A stretch of DNA of 64,000 nucleotides from contig CM062294.1 in NCBI GenBank assembly GCA_031216915.1, positions 162,519,455 through 162,583,454 of the forward strand, in the 5' to 3' direction. Under the pieces are notes generated by a model. That model saw nothing but the letters and a program-made list of their open reading frames with translations. It made no database searches and had not been told where the DNA came from. Both the position numbers and the translations under genes were made by a program. Of the stretch, positions 11,318 to 22,973 are shown piece after piece. Source of the DNA: Pictodentalium vernedei (Eukaryota > Mollusca > Scaphopoda > Dentaliida > Dentaliidae). Every line of letters begins with the position of its first letter. Position 1 is the stretch's first letter.

Positions 11318-12011
11318 TGATTCTCAGGCATTTTCCTTTTAAAACGAATGAGGGAGGGTGTTTTTTATGTTGTATTCCTGATGGAATGGTTGTCGATGCC
11401 TAAAATCCGGCTATACGAGCCTAAAATTAAATGCTAGAGCTTCCATGTTGATTTCACTAAAAGCTTGCTTTCTAACAGTGATCATACAACCCAAAATCAA
11501 CCCATACAACAACTGAAATGGAGACAAAAAATAATAAGGAGTCTTTGAACTGGTTGAGTGTTAGAAGCCGTAATTAGGCCTTCCGAAAAACTGTGGGTAC
11601 CAGTGCAAAACACATAACCCATGTTTCGTATTTACTCAAACGTAAATAATAGTTTGTTTATACAAATTTGTTTTATTACCAATTATTGGAGAGTGCCAGT
11701 TGGCACTCTCCAATAATTTGCAATAAAACAATTTTTGATGAACAAATTCAGACCACGAAAACTAATCTGCCTATTAGCCAGTTGAATAAATATTTATTTT
11801 GTACACACATATGAGAATCGTGTCTATTTCGCGAAGAGAATAACAATACTGTATCAATGTGTACGACATATTACATTGCAAATCGCGGTTGATACCGCTA
11901 AAATCACAAACTATGATAGTTGTATACATTTTTAAGTTTGTCTCCGAAATAAATATGACGAACGCGGGCCGAAAAAACGAATGCGCCGCTGCCTGAGAAT
12001 CAAAAGGTTAA
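11318..12011. mobile_element. Possible element with TTGATTCTCAGGCA ends, carrying a nested MITE B
   Basis: TTGATTCTCAGGCA at about 11320 is inverted as TGCCTGAGAATCAA at about 11985-12000. TTAA occurs a few bases outside each end. The left 90 bp are repeated at 50865-50950. A family-B MITE sits inside at 11550-11781. Superfamily is uncertain. Confidence 0.45.
11550..11781 (+). mobile_element. MITE family B (TTAA type), nested copy
   Basis: Ends CTGGTTGAG and, inverted, CTGGCTAATAG. The centre is the palindrome TTGGAGAGTGCC-AGTT-GGCACTCTCCAA. Flanks are TTGAA-like on both sides rather than a clean TTAA. Other copies are at 20822 and 39142. Confidence 0.65.
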
Positions 12012-12626
12012 TTTTCTTTAGCCTGATACACCGTCTTGTGTAGCCAGTGTTGTGAATTTCACAGTTCAACAATACACTTTGTCAATGGTAATACACAGGT
12101 TTAATTTAGAACAGCCGGTTTGCTGATCCGTCAATAATTATCTCTCATCGTTGGTGTATTCTTGACGAATCAATTCTATAAGACGGCAGTTCTACACGGG
12201 AGCGTATAGTGTGCAGTTCAGCAATGCGCCGTCTCATCCCAATGGATACATTTATGCGACAAGTGGCTAAAACATTTCAATCCAATTATTAAGTTTGTTC
12301 AGGATACAGAAACATGTGGAAATGATATAAAGTCTAAAACGTTGAACAGTTTAATGAAGACATTTACAGTGTGAAGTATGTGAGTAATTATCTATAGAAG
12401 AAGTTTAGTACAACCCTCGGGCAATCGGAACAAACGGTTGCCCCACACCATTAAAAAGAAAAAAAAAATAATTGCAAAATCGTTGGTCATAAAACTGGCC
12501 TATGGTTTTGACGGAATATACTTAAATTTATGATACATTTGCCATATTGCTCTAAAACAGCTATTTTGTTTGTTAGTAGTTAATTATCATCATGTCATAT
12601 CTCTTTTAACTCTTTTGGCGCGACAG
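12012..12626. other. Stretch with no recognised feature
   Basis: AT-rich sequence between two repeat blocks. No motif or second copy recognised. Confidence 0.35.
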
Positions 12627-13890
12627 CTGACTAAAGTCGACAGACGGCAGACCGCGGAAAGATACTGCAGTAGTCATTTTAGCCAACTGTGTGTCCATTT
12701 CCAAGTGTTGTTAACCCTTTACCCAACGGAGACGATATCAACATTTATTATTTTAAATATCATTTTTTCAACTTTTTCAAAAAAATGTCAACAAAACCAT
12801 ATTTTTTCAACTGCTGAATTTGCATATTACGCGGGCGGATGCGGCCGATTCGTTGGCTAAACCATACAAAAACTAAGTTTCAAACTACTCCATTAGGTGA
12901 CTAAAGTCAACAGACGGCAGACCGCAGAAAGGTACTGCAGTAGTCATTTTAGCCAACTGTGTGTGTCCATTTCTAAGTGCTGTTAACCATTTACCCAACG
13001 CAGACGATATCAAAATTTATTATTTTAAATATCATTTTTTCAAATTTTTCAAAAAATTTCAACAAAACCCTATCATGTGACCCATCGTTGGAACGAGCTC
13101 GTTCCAACGAGGTGTCACATGATATGGTTTTGTTGAAATTTTTTGAAAAATAATATTTTTTCAACTGCTGAATTTGCAAATGACGCGGGCGGATGCATCC
13201 GATTGGTTGGGTAAACCATACAGAAACTAAGTTTCAAACTACTCCATAAGGTGACTTAAAGTCGACAGACGGCAGACCGCGGAAAGGTACTGCAGTAGCC
13301 ATTTTAGCCAACTGTGTGTCTATTTCCAAGTGCCTTTAACCCTTTACCCAACGCAGACGATATCAAAATTTATTATTTTAGATATCATTTTTTTCAAATT
13401 TTTCAAAAAATTTCAACAAAACCATATCATGTGACCCCTCGTTGGAACGAGCTCGTCAACTGCTGAATTTGCATATTACGCGGGTGGATGCGGCCGATTC
13501 GTTGGGTAAACCATACAAAAACTAAGTTTCAAACTACTCCATTAGGTGACTAAAGTCGACAGACGGCAAACCGCGGAATGGTTCTGCAGTAGTCATTTTA
13601 GCCAACTGTGTATGTCCATTTCCAAGTGCTGTTAACCGTTTACCCAACGCAGACGATATCAAAATTTATTATTTTAAATATCATTTTTTTCAAATTTTTC
13701 AAAAAATTTCAACAAAACCATATCATGTGACCCCTCGTTGGAACGAACTCGTCGGGCTTGTTCGAACGAGGGGTCACATGATATGGTTTTATTGAGATTT
13801 TTTGAAAAATAATATTTTTTCAATTGCAGAAGTTGGGGGGGGGGGGGGGTGGTGGGGGGATGCGGCTGATTCTTTGGGCAAAGAGTTGAA
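12627..13890 (+). repeat. Tandem array of MITE A2 plus flank (four units)
   Basis: Units begin at TGACTAAAGT near 12628, 12898, 13252 and 13546, giving spacings of about 270, 354 and 294 bp. Each holds about 120 bp of unique flank and then a MITE of the GTTAACC.TTTACCCAACG type. The differences in length come mainly from the central palindrome: it is missing in unit 1, complete in unit 2, cut to one arm in unit 3 and complete but altered in unit 4. The last unit also carries a long G run at about 13835-13850. Confidence 0.8.
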
Positions 13891-14143
13891 CAAACATACT
13901 TATTCCTATGCTTCATGCACCATTTATGTCCTATCCATGAACAACGATACCGTTGAAAGTATAAAGGTGCCATATAAATATATACAGAAAACCATTTGAA
14001 AAACTGTCAATGAGATCATTAGAACATCTTTTAAAATAATAACGCTTTAGTCTAACAACCTATACTTTTTGTAAAATTCCTGGTGAATATTAGGCGCTAA
14101 GAATTCTGTTTCTCAGATTATTCCGCGCCAAAAGAGTTAATTC

Positions 14144-14497
14144 GGGAACGCGGTGGCTCAGTGGTTACGGCATTGAACTTCAAACCGACAGGTCCACGGT
14201 TCGATCCCCGCCAGGGGTAACTGCGTTGTGTCCTTTCCAAGGCACTTCATCCCGATTGCCCACGCGGGGAGCACGGTGACGCTGTGTACTAAGGTGTGCA
14301 GCACGTCGGTGGTTCGCTCGTCGTTATCCAATGCCAACCCCGGTTACGTGAAGTTAGTTAGTTGAGAAGTCTTACAGTTGCTCGCCGTTGCCTGGTGGTT
14401 CCCCCGGGTACTCCGGCTTCCTCCACCCGTAAACCTGTTCGACATGACGTGACCCTGGCTGTCGAAAGTGTCGTTAAACCTCAATAAATAAATAAAT
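14144..14497 (+). mobile_element. SINE, tRNA-type head b, tail type I
   Basis: It starts at GGGAACGCGGTGGCTCAG. An A-box-like GTGGCTCAGTGGTTAC and B box GGTTCGATCCC mark the RNA polymerase III promoter. These are followed by a core with TTGTGTCCTTTCCAAGGCAC and the 3' body CCGGGTACTCCGGCTTCCTC, and the tail GTCGTTAAACC.CAATAAATA. Length is about 354 bp. No clean target duplication was found. Confidence 0.8.
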
Positions 14498-14866
14498 ATC
14501 TCTTTTAATTCATTGTGCAGTCTGTATCTGAAGGTGTTATTTTGCTTAAATAGACTATTACTATTACTATACTTCTCAAGATTTATGACCTAGCAGGTGT
14601 TTCGATTCAAGTGCCGTCTGCACCTCCAGGAAGACGACACTTGATTAGAAACAACTGCTCAGGTTCCACGACCCCCCCCCCCCCCCCTGCTTATAACAAT
14701 TCCGACCGTCAGTACCAGCACACCATTTGTGTGACATAACAGCGGAGCAGGCTCGACTTCAGGTTTCCAGGTGTCAATTAAAACTATTGAATATACTGAA
14801 ATAGCCCTCCAAGTTACCAATACACAGTGGCGAAGATTTTTCCTGGTTGAAAGTGGGATGAATAGC
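14498..14866. other. Stretch with a poly-C run
   Basis: It contains a run of about 17 C at 14671-14687 and otherwise nothing recognised. Confidence 0.4.
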
Positions 14867-15145
14867 TAGCGAATTTCCGAATATGGCCATGAAAATTCGA
14901 TTCGATTCGATTTCATCCATATGATTCGGTTCTATTCGACTAGAGTCTCACTGATTCGGAAATTTTCGAATCTTTGAGATATTCTCAAAATCCTATCAAG
15001 CGTCTCTTCTTGGTCTTTTCTTATGTCAGGAAATCTGATGATAGACGAAAGGTTCAAGAAGGTTCCGATTCCGGAAATATACATAGGATTTCCAGTCAAA
15101 AATTTCTTAATTGAAAATCTCGAAGAATGCAATTTTGGCTACTTT
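14867..15145 (-). mobile_element. Fragment of the hAT-like TCGAAT family (J type)
   Basis: Repeated ATTCGATTCGATT motifs are followed by CTCAAAATCCTATCAAG. This matches, in reverse orientation, the right half of the copies at 25612 and 56070. The ends are decayed. Confidence 0.5.
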
Positions 15146-15189
15146 ATATAATGACAGTGTGCATACCAACATTGATATTGACAAAGGTG

Positions 15190-15441
15190 TTAACCCCTTG
15201 CACAACGCAGACAATAACACAATTTATTATTTCAATATTTGTTTTTTTTTCAAATTTTTAAATAAATTTCAACGAAACCATAATACGTGACCCCCTCATT
15301 GGAACGAGCTCGACGAGCTCGTTCCAATGTGGGGTAACATGATATGGTTTCGTTGAGGAGGCTGACTGTTATATATTTTTTAACTACTTAATTTGTAAAT
15401 TACGCTGGCGGATGTACCCGATTCGTTAGGTAAAGGGTTAA
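15190..15441 (+). mobile_element. piggyBac-like MITE, family A2
   Basis: TTAA flanks at 15190-15193 and 15438-15441. Left end CCCCTTGCACAACGCAGAC; right end, inverted, CCCTTTACCTAACGAATC. A palindrome with CATTGGAACGAGCTCG arms and a 1-nt loop lies at the centre. No coding capacity. Confidence 0.75.
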
Positions 15442-16198
15442 ATTTGCAAAAATGCATTCGAAAAATAACCTGATGCAAAACGCCCGGATGAACAAATGTT
15501 GGATCTTTTGGGGGTGAGCTTAAATGACTTCCATTTCAATGGAGAAACTTATTTACAAACTAAATTATTTTGAAATCGTAAAGCGAATGTCCACGTAATT
15601 CGACGAAGCACGCCCATGACCGAGTCGACCCATCCACAGAGCGGATCCGTAAAGTGGTTTAGGTGTCTGTATGCTTAGTACTACGATATCATTGAATTTC
15701 CAATGATTGGAGTGAAATATAATTTTTAAGTCTTCGGGGATAGCGTTAACAATTTCCTATAATCTGGATGAACGTGCACACAACTGTTCTTGGTGTCGAA
15801 TGTGATATTCTTATAATAGTGTATGATGTGGTTTGAGGGCTAGGGCTGTCGCCAAATCGGTGCGGGTAATATGAATCGGTAGTGATGTCATATATTCTGA
15901 TGCTGAAGTCTGTTTTTAATTTTTTTTTTTTTTTGGAACTTGTTATTCGGGACCATGAGGATTAAAAGTTCCCTTAATTTCAACTATATTCAGAGAAATT
16001 TAAATTTAACGTTTTGGGACCTCGATTGTTTTTAACGTGATAGCGTTAATTATTTTCCGACAGTGTGGAAAAAAAAATGTCGAAAGTAAAAAGCTGAAAC
16101 GGTTAAAGGGTTTTCAAGAATTAACCTTGGTTAACCGATTAATCACTTACCCTCATAGGTAGCTGAATAACTTCCGTACCGTTGATGATATACAGTAT

Positions 16199-16365
16199 GT
16201 TAACTCTTTACCCAATATCACGGAAAAAACTGGCCAGCGCTATAAACAAAAGTCTCCATTCAAATTTTATAATGTTTTAAATTTTTGTCTCAAAAACATA
16301 GCTTATGACCTCTCATTGGGACCAGCTCGTCGAGCTCGTCCCAATGAGGGGTCATAAGCTATGAT
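16199..16365 (-). mobile_element. MITE A1, truncated copy
   Basis: It begins GTTAACTCTTTACCCAATATC and runs through TTTTTGTCTCAAAAACAT to a palindrome whose arms read CATTGGGACCAGCTCG and its complement. Homology stops just after the second arm, so the other third of the element is missing. Confidence 0.65.
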
Positions 16366-16579
16366 TCACTAAAACAGCGTAGCTATCCTCTATATAGCGG
16401 TATGTTATTTAGTTTCTGGTATAGGGCGAGAACCAAGGGGGAGGGGGTAACTCCTGTCAGAAATGACACCATATCTTCATTGTTTGATATCGGATTTTCC
16501 ATTTTTTTCATCGTGTTATGCGAGACGATAAGTGCTGTAAGTTACCGTTATTTGAACTTCATGTAATGAGATTTTACTC

Positions 16580-16815
16580 TTAACCCGATGAGTATATTCA
16601 AGGTATTTTTCATCAAATCTAGTCATGGCTGCTTTAGAGCAGCCATGACTAGATTTGATGAAACATTCATTTAAATTTAGCTCAGAAAATCATTGGTCCA
16701 ACAATACAATTTACAGGGGGAAATTTAATTAAGTCCGCCCAAAATATAGTTATTTCAGTGGCAAGAGAAAACCTGTCCTGGCGGGAATATCCGCCTGCGG
16801 CATGCAAGGAGTTAA
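16580..16815 (+). mobile_element. TTAA-flanked MITE with palindrome near the left end
   Basis: TTAA at 16580-16583 and 16812-16815. Ends CCCGATGAGTATATTC and, inverted, CTCCTTGCATGCCGC. A palindrome, TCAAATCTAGTCATGGCTGC and its complement, lies at about 16614-16662. It is inserted in the 310-bp repeat. Only copy seen in the window. Confidence 0.6.
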
Positions 16816-17300
16816 ATTCGACGCTTTCCGGCCTTTAACATTGACATCATATTTTCCGACAATGTTGAAACAGATATCGGAAGTAACACCCTCAAATATT
16901 CCTTTTGTCGCATATGGTGTTATTATAGTGCTATGTTATTTAGTGCCTGGTATAGAGCGAGTACCATGAGGGAGGGGGTCACTCCTTCGGAAATGACGCC
17001 ATATCTCCTTTATTTGAAACGGCATTTACACAATTGTTTCAGCTTGTTATTCGGGACATTGAGTGCTAAAAGTTCTTTTAATTTCTGTCGCATGCAGTGA
17101 GATTTAAATTTAAAGTTTTCCGACCTCCATCAGCATTGACGTCATAGTGTTAAGTATTTACCGTCAATGTTGCAACAGATGTCGGTACTAACGCCCCAAA
17201 CTGTCTGTTCCTTTTGTCGCTTCTGATATTACCATAGTGCACTTTGTTTGTAGGGTAGGGTGAGCACCAAGCGGGAGGTGTATGGTGAAAACTTGAAATG

Positions 17301-19030
17301 TCCTAAAAGCGTTTGAAATGACGTAAATCCCAAAATCCCAAAACACGTATGTTTTTTATGTTTTGAGCTCCATAGCATAAGTAGTATAGCTGGAAGACGT
17401 AGTCCCTCATTAGCAGTATCGCATGCAGGTTCCCATGATACGTCATTGCACGTGGCCCCATGTTTGTTTGTAAACCATGTGAACGGCCATGTTGTGACGT
17501 TGATAGCATTGGTCTGTTTGGTTTCACAGTCTGTCATTGGTTGGTTTATGGTGGTTCTTATATTCTACATGATTGTCTAGTTATTTGGCAAGTGGATCTT
17601 CTCTTGTCTTCTATATTTGGAGCCCTCAGAACGAGGGATTCTCACTGCGATTTTTGTGTAGCCTGAAATTTCAGTCACTGAAACAACTAGAAACTTCTGC
17701 CAAAACATTGATTTCGAACCACTGAAAACTGAACACAACAGACCTTTGTAAGACTCTAGTGACATTGTGTGACATTGTGTGAATTGCAAAAAAAGTCTCG
17801 TTATGGAGTGCATAATTCTATGCATGATCAGTGACGGGAATTTCCCTCCTAGCAAACGAAAAATCACCATCAGATCTGAAACCCACTCCATTGTAATTCA
17901 TCCAATCCCATTCACCTTATCACGTGTGAACGTTGTTGGAAACAGTATGTGGGTAAAACTCAAAATCCATTCCAAATGCGTTCTACTCGACACAAACAGG
18001 ATATAAAACATAATGCTGTCGCCGCGGTAGCACAACGGTTTAACCTTCTTGGCCATTCTTTGGGTCATTTTGATATCTAAATGGCTGAACAACCACTAAT
18101 TAAAGATACATTAGGAGAAACAGATGAATTGATAAAAATCGAGACTTTTTGGGGTCAATATCCTTCAACCCCCTCTGGCCATTTGTTATGGCCATATCAG
18201 AGTGAGAATTGGAAAGAGGGTCCACAATGTCTTTCACTGCAACATAAAACAGAATGAATGACGAAAGAGCAAAAAAAAAAAATAGTGAAAGATGAATATA
18301 CTTCAATTTAACAAACTCAAAACTAAAACAATCTTTTACTCTTCTCCCTACCATCGCTTATACGAAAAACAAAAGCCTGCATGACAACCATGTAAGGTCT
18401 AAAACTGGCGGCAATCAATGAATAACATCAAATATTGCCCGTCAGTTTAACCAGTTCCTGTGCTCAACACATTGTTTAAAAATCAAATTCGTGTATATTT
18501 GTTCAATTTTGGAACCCAATAGGGTTCAATATTCATATAATTGTAAGAAAACAATATTTCAGCGGCACATTACAAGAACTGAAAAAAACGTTTCAGTAGG
18601 AAATGTCTATGCCAGTGCGTATTTTTTGTATCTTAAACACATATCTGTGGTCACGTCAATGATATCCGTGCAGGCATGCAACGATGTACACTCAGTTTCA
18701 GGTGCTTGATTACCCAAGCAGAGGTATTATATGAAGGTACATTGCTCGCCAGGAATGTAGATAGAGGGTATTCAATGGGGGTGGGGTGATTATTTAGATT
18801 TCGAACTGAGTTGAGGTCCCAGCAAGACAAGCTTTAGGCATGTCCAAAGGACTACAGGGTTGGGGAGAGTTCGAGTGACGGTATCTATCCCTCGATGTGG
18901 ACAACTTTTTAATTTTTGATCTCCTGAGATGGATTCTGAGGCCTACCTCTGGCTTAAATCTAGTCATTTTATCCACAAAATGCATTTCCCCATGTAGATC
19001 CATGAGTTTTCCCTTATACTGATCAGGATA
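17301..19030. other. Stretch with no recognised feature
   Basis: Several open frames of 60-104 codons overlap on both strands without recognisable domains or codon structure. Part of 18017-18045 (CGCGGTAGCACAACGGTTTAA) faintly resembles a tRNA-type SINE head, without a body. Confidence 0.3.
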
Positions 19031-19035
19031 TTTAG

Positions 19036-19094
19036 CCAGTACCTACTCCTTCCAATTGACTGCCAGTTAGTTGGAAGTAGTAGGTATTGGCTGA
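19036..19094. repeat. Imperfect hairpin
   Basis: GCCAGTACCTACT.CTTCCAA is followed, after a short loop, by TTGGAAGTAGTAGGTATTGGC. It resembles the cores of the MITEs elsewhere in the window. Element ends were not located. Confidence 0.45.
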
Positions 19095-19109
19095 ATAGCT
19101 GTCAGCCTA

Positions 19110-19746
19110 TAGTCCATGTGTAGCCTGGAACGGTAACAGTCGGAACGGTAACATATTCGCGTCTGAATTTCGGAAATTTTTGTTGGATGATTGAAATGTC
19201 GGAGAATTCGATCGGAAATTGAAAATCACGTTTGCTCTGACCGAACAAACTATGAAAGGAGCAAATTGAACAGACATTATTGAATTTTGCAACTTCTGGA
19301 AACAACGACAAATTCACACAAATTCCAATTTCTGAAATTTTAGGCGATAATTGGGGGGGGGGGGACACCCATCCACACTCCTCCACTAGGTACGACCCTC
19401 TTGCTCCCTTTAAGAGAACGTTGGTGCTAGGATACTGAGTTCTGTGATTTAGGTTAGGGTCTGCAGCGCGACTTTGAAAGTGGGTGAGGTGTAAGCTCGG
19501 GATCCTGGAGTCTCTAGAAAATTGTGTAAAAGAAATGAGACCTAAAAACAATCAGATTGATTTTAGAGGATTAGTGGATTACTGGCACCGAACACGTTCC
19601 GGTAATCCACTAATTTCCAAATATCGTCCAGGTCACACAATAGCCCTACATCGTGCAGTGTGACAGTCTAAATTTAGTGTATTAATTACTCCGCCGACCC
19701 CGACACAGAAGTGAGTCCTTAGGTATTAAAGATGGGAAGTAGAATG
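19110..19746. other. Unassigned, with a hairpin at 19565-19613
   Basis: A palindrome (ATTAGTGGATTAC.GG and its complement GGTAATCCACTAAT) lies at 19570-19613, and a G run at 19352-19363. A 149-codon minus-strand frame at 19102-19551 has no recognisable domain. Confidence 0.35.
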
Positions 19747-19755
19747 ACAAGTAAC

Positions 19756-20108
19756 AAGGGACCGGTGGCTCAGTAGATAGAGGTGCAGGTTGCAAGCCGA
19801 GAGGCCCTCAGTTCGAATTCTATCTGCGGCAGTCGCCTTGTGTCCTTGGGCAAGACACTTCACCCCACAGCCCACATGTGGGCACGGTAGCATTGTGTAC
19901 TAAGGCATACTGCACGTCGATGGTGCATTGTTTTCAGCCAATGCTAACCCTACTTGGGTGAGGTTGGTATGTCGGGGAGCCTGCTCGGTGGATCTCTCCG
20001 GGTACTCCGGCTTCCTCCACTCGTACAACTGTCCGACACGAGGTGACCCTGGCTATCCAAAGTATCTTTAAACGCCAACAAATATATAAATAAACAAATG
20101 AATGAATA
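19756..20108 (+). mobile_element. SINE, tRNA-type head a, tail type I, with target duplication
   Basis: A-box TGGCTCAGTAGATAGAGG, B box AGTTCGAATTC, core TTGTGTCCTTGGGCAAGACA, 3' body CCGGGTACTCCGGCTTCCTC and an A-rich tail. A direct repeat, ACAAGTAAC, flanks it (19747-19755 and 20109-20117), so both ends are firm. Confidence 0.9.
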
Positions 20109-20394
20109 ACAAGTAACTAAACTCATTTCGTTTACTATTTTCAGATATTGCGAGAATTGTTGGCCAAACAACTGGAGAGTTTGAAAGCCTCCAGGCAACC
20201 CACTGTCTCCACCGCCCCTGACTTAGATAAATCTAACCCCCCTCCCACCACCAACAACTTTTGGTTAGAATAATTTGGTAAAGCAATCATTGTAGTTATC
20301 TCAGAGATTACTAATGTTCGCTCTGAAGAGTTCTTGTTCAGGCTGAATTTGTATGCAATTCGAGTCAACAATTGTTTAAGTAATTATGAACTTA

Positions 20395-20472
20395 TCGTCG
20401 CCGGAGTGCTAGAATGTTCTATGTCCCCTATGGGACATAGAACATTCTAGCACTCAGGCGACGTTATACCAA
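20395..20472. repeat. Near-perfect hairpin, family F
   Basis: CGTCGCC.GAGTGCTAGAATG, TTCTATGTCCC and their complements form a stem of about 30 bp around a 2-nt centre. One arm (GGACATAG.ACATTCTAGCAC) recurs at 45173-45198, showing this is a repeat family. Confidence 0.55.
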
Positions 20473-20821
20473 TGTACCACCTCCGTCGCGAAATGTTTAC
20501 TCCTGGCAACTGAATGTCCCCCAACAGTAACTCTTGTGGTCTAGCTAACTTGATTGTTTTAGGCTAGACATGTGCTCTGCCGCCAATTCAACGTTCCTGT
20601 TGCGAATAACTCGATAATAAAGCACTATACAAAACCTGAAGGAGTAATACTGCATGTCACAGCGACATTTTGCTTCCATGTAGAATAAAATGCTTCGAGT
20701 TTCATACAAATGTGGAAAAACTGAATACTTTTATCGCCTTTTCATGGGCAAATAAAACGATTATTAATTAGATTTCATCTCGGAATGAAAACTCATGATG
20801 GCTCGAATGGGCACATTTATG
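20473..20821. other. Stretch with no recognised feature
   Basis: No motif or second copy recognised. Confidence 0.3.
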
Positions 20822-21112
20822 TTAACTGGTTGATTGTTAGAATCCACTATCAGGGATTTGCAGAAAATGAGGGTACCAGAGCAAAAGCCAACGTTTTCCT
20901 TGCTCATGATTCATATTCAGTCAAACACAAATAATACTTTGTTTATATAAATATATATAAAATATTTAATGTATTTAATAAAATGCTTATATTAATTTGT
21001 TTGATTACAAATTATTATACTGCATGAGTGCACTCTTCAATAATTTGTAATAAAACAAATTTTGATGAACAAATTCAGACCTGAAAAAATAATGTAGCCC
21101 TCAACCAGTTAA
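20822..21112 (+). mobile_element. MITE family B, TTAA flanks
   Basis: TTAA at 20822-20825 and 21109-21112; ends CTGGTTGATTGTTAG and, inverted, CTGGTTGAGGGCTAC. The central palindrome is decayed (GAGTGCACTCTTCAATAAT), and the left half has gained AT-rich sequence. Confidence 0.75.
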
Positions 21113-21292
21113 AGGCAAATACGTAGTATAGGATTGTGGCTTTAAACCCTATTTTGTTGATAGATCTTGGTGTGACGTTATTCCACAGTGGATGCTACCT
21201 GTGACGCGATTGCTTTGTTATTTACACGTAATATCCATTAAGAATACAATAGTATGCCTTTTGAATCAGACCCATTACTAGAACCACCCCCC

Positions 21293-21360
21293 ACCCAGAA
21301 ACATACACACACACTCTGTCTATGTCTCTGTCTCTGTCTCCCGCTCTCTCTCTCTCTTCT
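21293..21360 (+). repeat. CA/CT-rich simple repeat
   Basis: CACACAC followed by CTCTGTCTCTGTCTCTGTCT and CTCTCTCTC. It explains the low-complexity open frames on both strands here. Confidence 0.85.
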
Positions 21361-21712
21361 GTCCATTCCTCTCCACAACCAACTCTTGCCATCTGGGGTT
21401 TCAGAATCTCAGTTACAATGGGTGTGTCCACACACCGCCCGTCCTTTGATCTGTGGAGGCGAGTTGGGCAGAAAAGTGATTTTGAGAAATGAGGAAACAA
21501 ATAACCAAAATCTTTACATAAGGGACTGATGAAATTCACCTTCGCATTAAAAAACCTCCATGAAAAAGCATATTACAGAGCTTCATCAATTTCTCCCCGG
21601 AATTCTGCAATGAGAAAGTGGTAATACCATGTAATATTGTATGCAATTCTCTCTGTATTTATAGGGGCATACATTAATGATTTAATTACAGATTCCAATA
21701 GGGCTGTATAAT

Positions 21713-21835
21713 TAACCCTTACCTAACGAATCGGTTGCATCCACACGCTTAAATTTACAACTGAGCAGTTAAAAAAACAAATCTTTCAAAAAATTTCAAC
21801 AAAACCATATTATGTGACGCCCCCACTGAAACGAT
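21713..21835 (-). mobile_element. MITE A2, half element
   Basis: Begins TTAACCCTTACCTAACGAATC and continues through AAATTTCAACAAAACCATAT to the base of the palindrome, then stops. It is the right half of A2 in reverse orientation. Confidence 0.65.
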
Positions 21836-22205
21836 CTTATTAAGCTTCCAACAACGTATCTCAAACTCACCCCGTCTCGTGCCAACTGTCGTATTGCATG
21901 CAGGCCTTCGATAAGTGGCACGCTACAAATCTCAAGTCTCGAACGCACCTAAGTCTGAATCGAATCGACCTAAGGAAATCGAACTGAATTGAATCAAATC
22001 TTGAATTGAATCTCGCCACTCTTCAAGTTACAGATATTTCACATTGTTACAATCATAAATATTGCCAGTCTCTACTCAAATATTGCATTCATTGTCAACT
22101 CGTCTCTGTGGGCAAGTCAGTAAGTAAAGCGCAATATTCTAGAAACGCAATTCAAGTAGTTTAAGGAGGAGGATCTGCTTCAACTCTTCTTCTATCATCT
22201 AGTCT

Positions 22206-22558
22206 GGGGGCGCGGTGGCTCACAAGGTAGCCATGCAGGTTGCAAGCCGATAGGTCCTCGGTTCGAAACCCACCTGCGTCAACCGCGTTGTGTCGTTGCG
22301 GAAGTCACTTCACCCCATTGCCCGCGTGAGGGCACGGTGGCGTTGTGTACTTAGGCGTATTGCACGCCGATAGTGCACTTGTCTGCAACCAATGCTTACC
22401 CTGCTTGTGTCGAGTTAGTATGTTGGGAGTCTGACAGTTGCTCGCCGTTGATCGGTGGTTCTTTCCGGGTACTCCGGATTCCTCCACCCGTAAAACTGTC
22501 TGACACAAGATGACCCTGGCTGTCGAAAGTATCGTTATACTCCAACAAATAAATAAAT
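22206..22558 (+). mobile_element. SINE, tRNA-type head a, tail type I
   Basis: GGGGGCGCGGTGGCTCAC, B box GGTTCGAAACC, core TTGTGTCGTTGCGGAAGTCA, then the 3' body and AACAAATAAATAAAT tail. It lies between the two arms of the host element's palindrome (CTTCTTCTATCATC at left, GATGAAAGAAGAAG at right). Confidence 0.85.
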
Positions 22559-22711
22559 CGTCAGGTCTCAAGTACAGGAGTCCTGATGAAAGAAGAAGAG
22601 TACAAAAGGAGGAGATTCTTATTACGATTTCCCTTTTACAGCCACGCCCATTTTAGCCATATATGGATTACCTCTATGTAAAGAAGTTTAAAAAAATGTA
22701 TGACATATTGA

Positions 22712-22785
22712 AACTCTATCATCTGATTAATTGTTGGAAAGGGCTCCCTGAGCCCTTTCCAACAATTAATCAGGTGATAAGTTTG
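22712..22785. repeat. Perfect hairpin
   Basis: CTGATTAATTGTTGGAAAGG, GCTC and their complements form a stem of about 24 bp with a short loop, extended by imperfect pairing (TATCATC and GGTGATA). It is probably the core of a MITE whose ends I could not place. Confidence 0.5.
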
Positions 22786-22973
22786 ATCTGAGCATACCAG
22801 AACTTACAGATAATCATCATAAAATAAGTGACAATAGTCGCTTTCGACAGCGTAAGTGTTACAAAAATCGCAGCGATGCGAAAAGTTCCGAATCAACGCT
22901 GCTCCAATCGATTCGAACGAACCCTTGACGCATTCGAATAGAATTCCGAAGTTTCACAGGCCTTACCATAAGA

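Larger units (their letters stand above)
15895..17300 (+). repeat. Degenerate tandem repeat, unit about 310 bp, broken by two MITEs
   Basis: Recurring landmarks are TATGTTATTTAGT.(T)CTGGTATAG (16390, 16930 and, weaker, 17238), CTTGTTATTCGGGAC (15948, 17044), GAGATTTAAATTTAA (15990, 17098) and ATTTTCCGACA (16050, 16850). The units are old. MITE insertions at 16199-16365 and 16580-16815 interrupt the periodicity. Confidence 0.65.
21917..22965 (+). mobile_element. hAT-like element of the TCGAAT family (J type), with nested insertions
   Basis: The left end is GGCACGCTACAAATCTCAAG and the right end TTCACAGGCCTTA. Flanks CGATAAGT (21909-21916) and CCATAAGA (22966-22973) agree at six of eight positions and may be an old 8-bp duplication. 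The body matches 56070-56484. A SINE (22206-22558) interrupts the central palindrome, and a hairpin-bearing sequence (about 22690-22860) interrupts the right half. Confidence 0.55.

Noticed and set aside
21222-21539. Frames rich in Ser/Leu/Cys and Arg/Glu on both strands
   Set aside because: They are translations of a CA/CT simple repeat.
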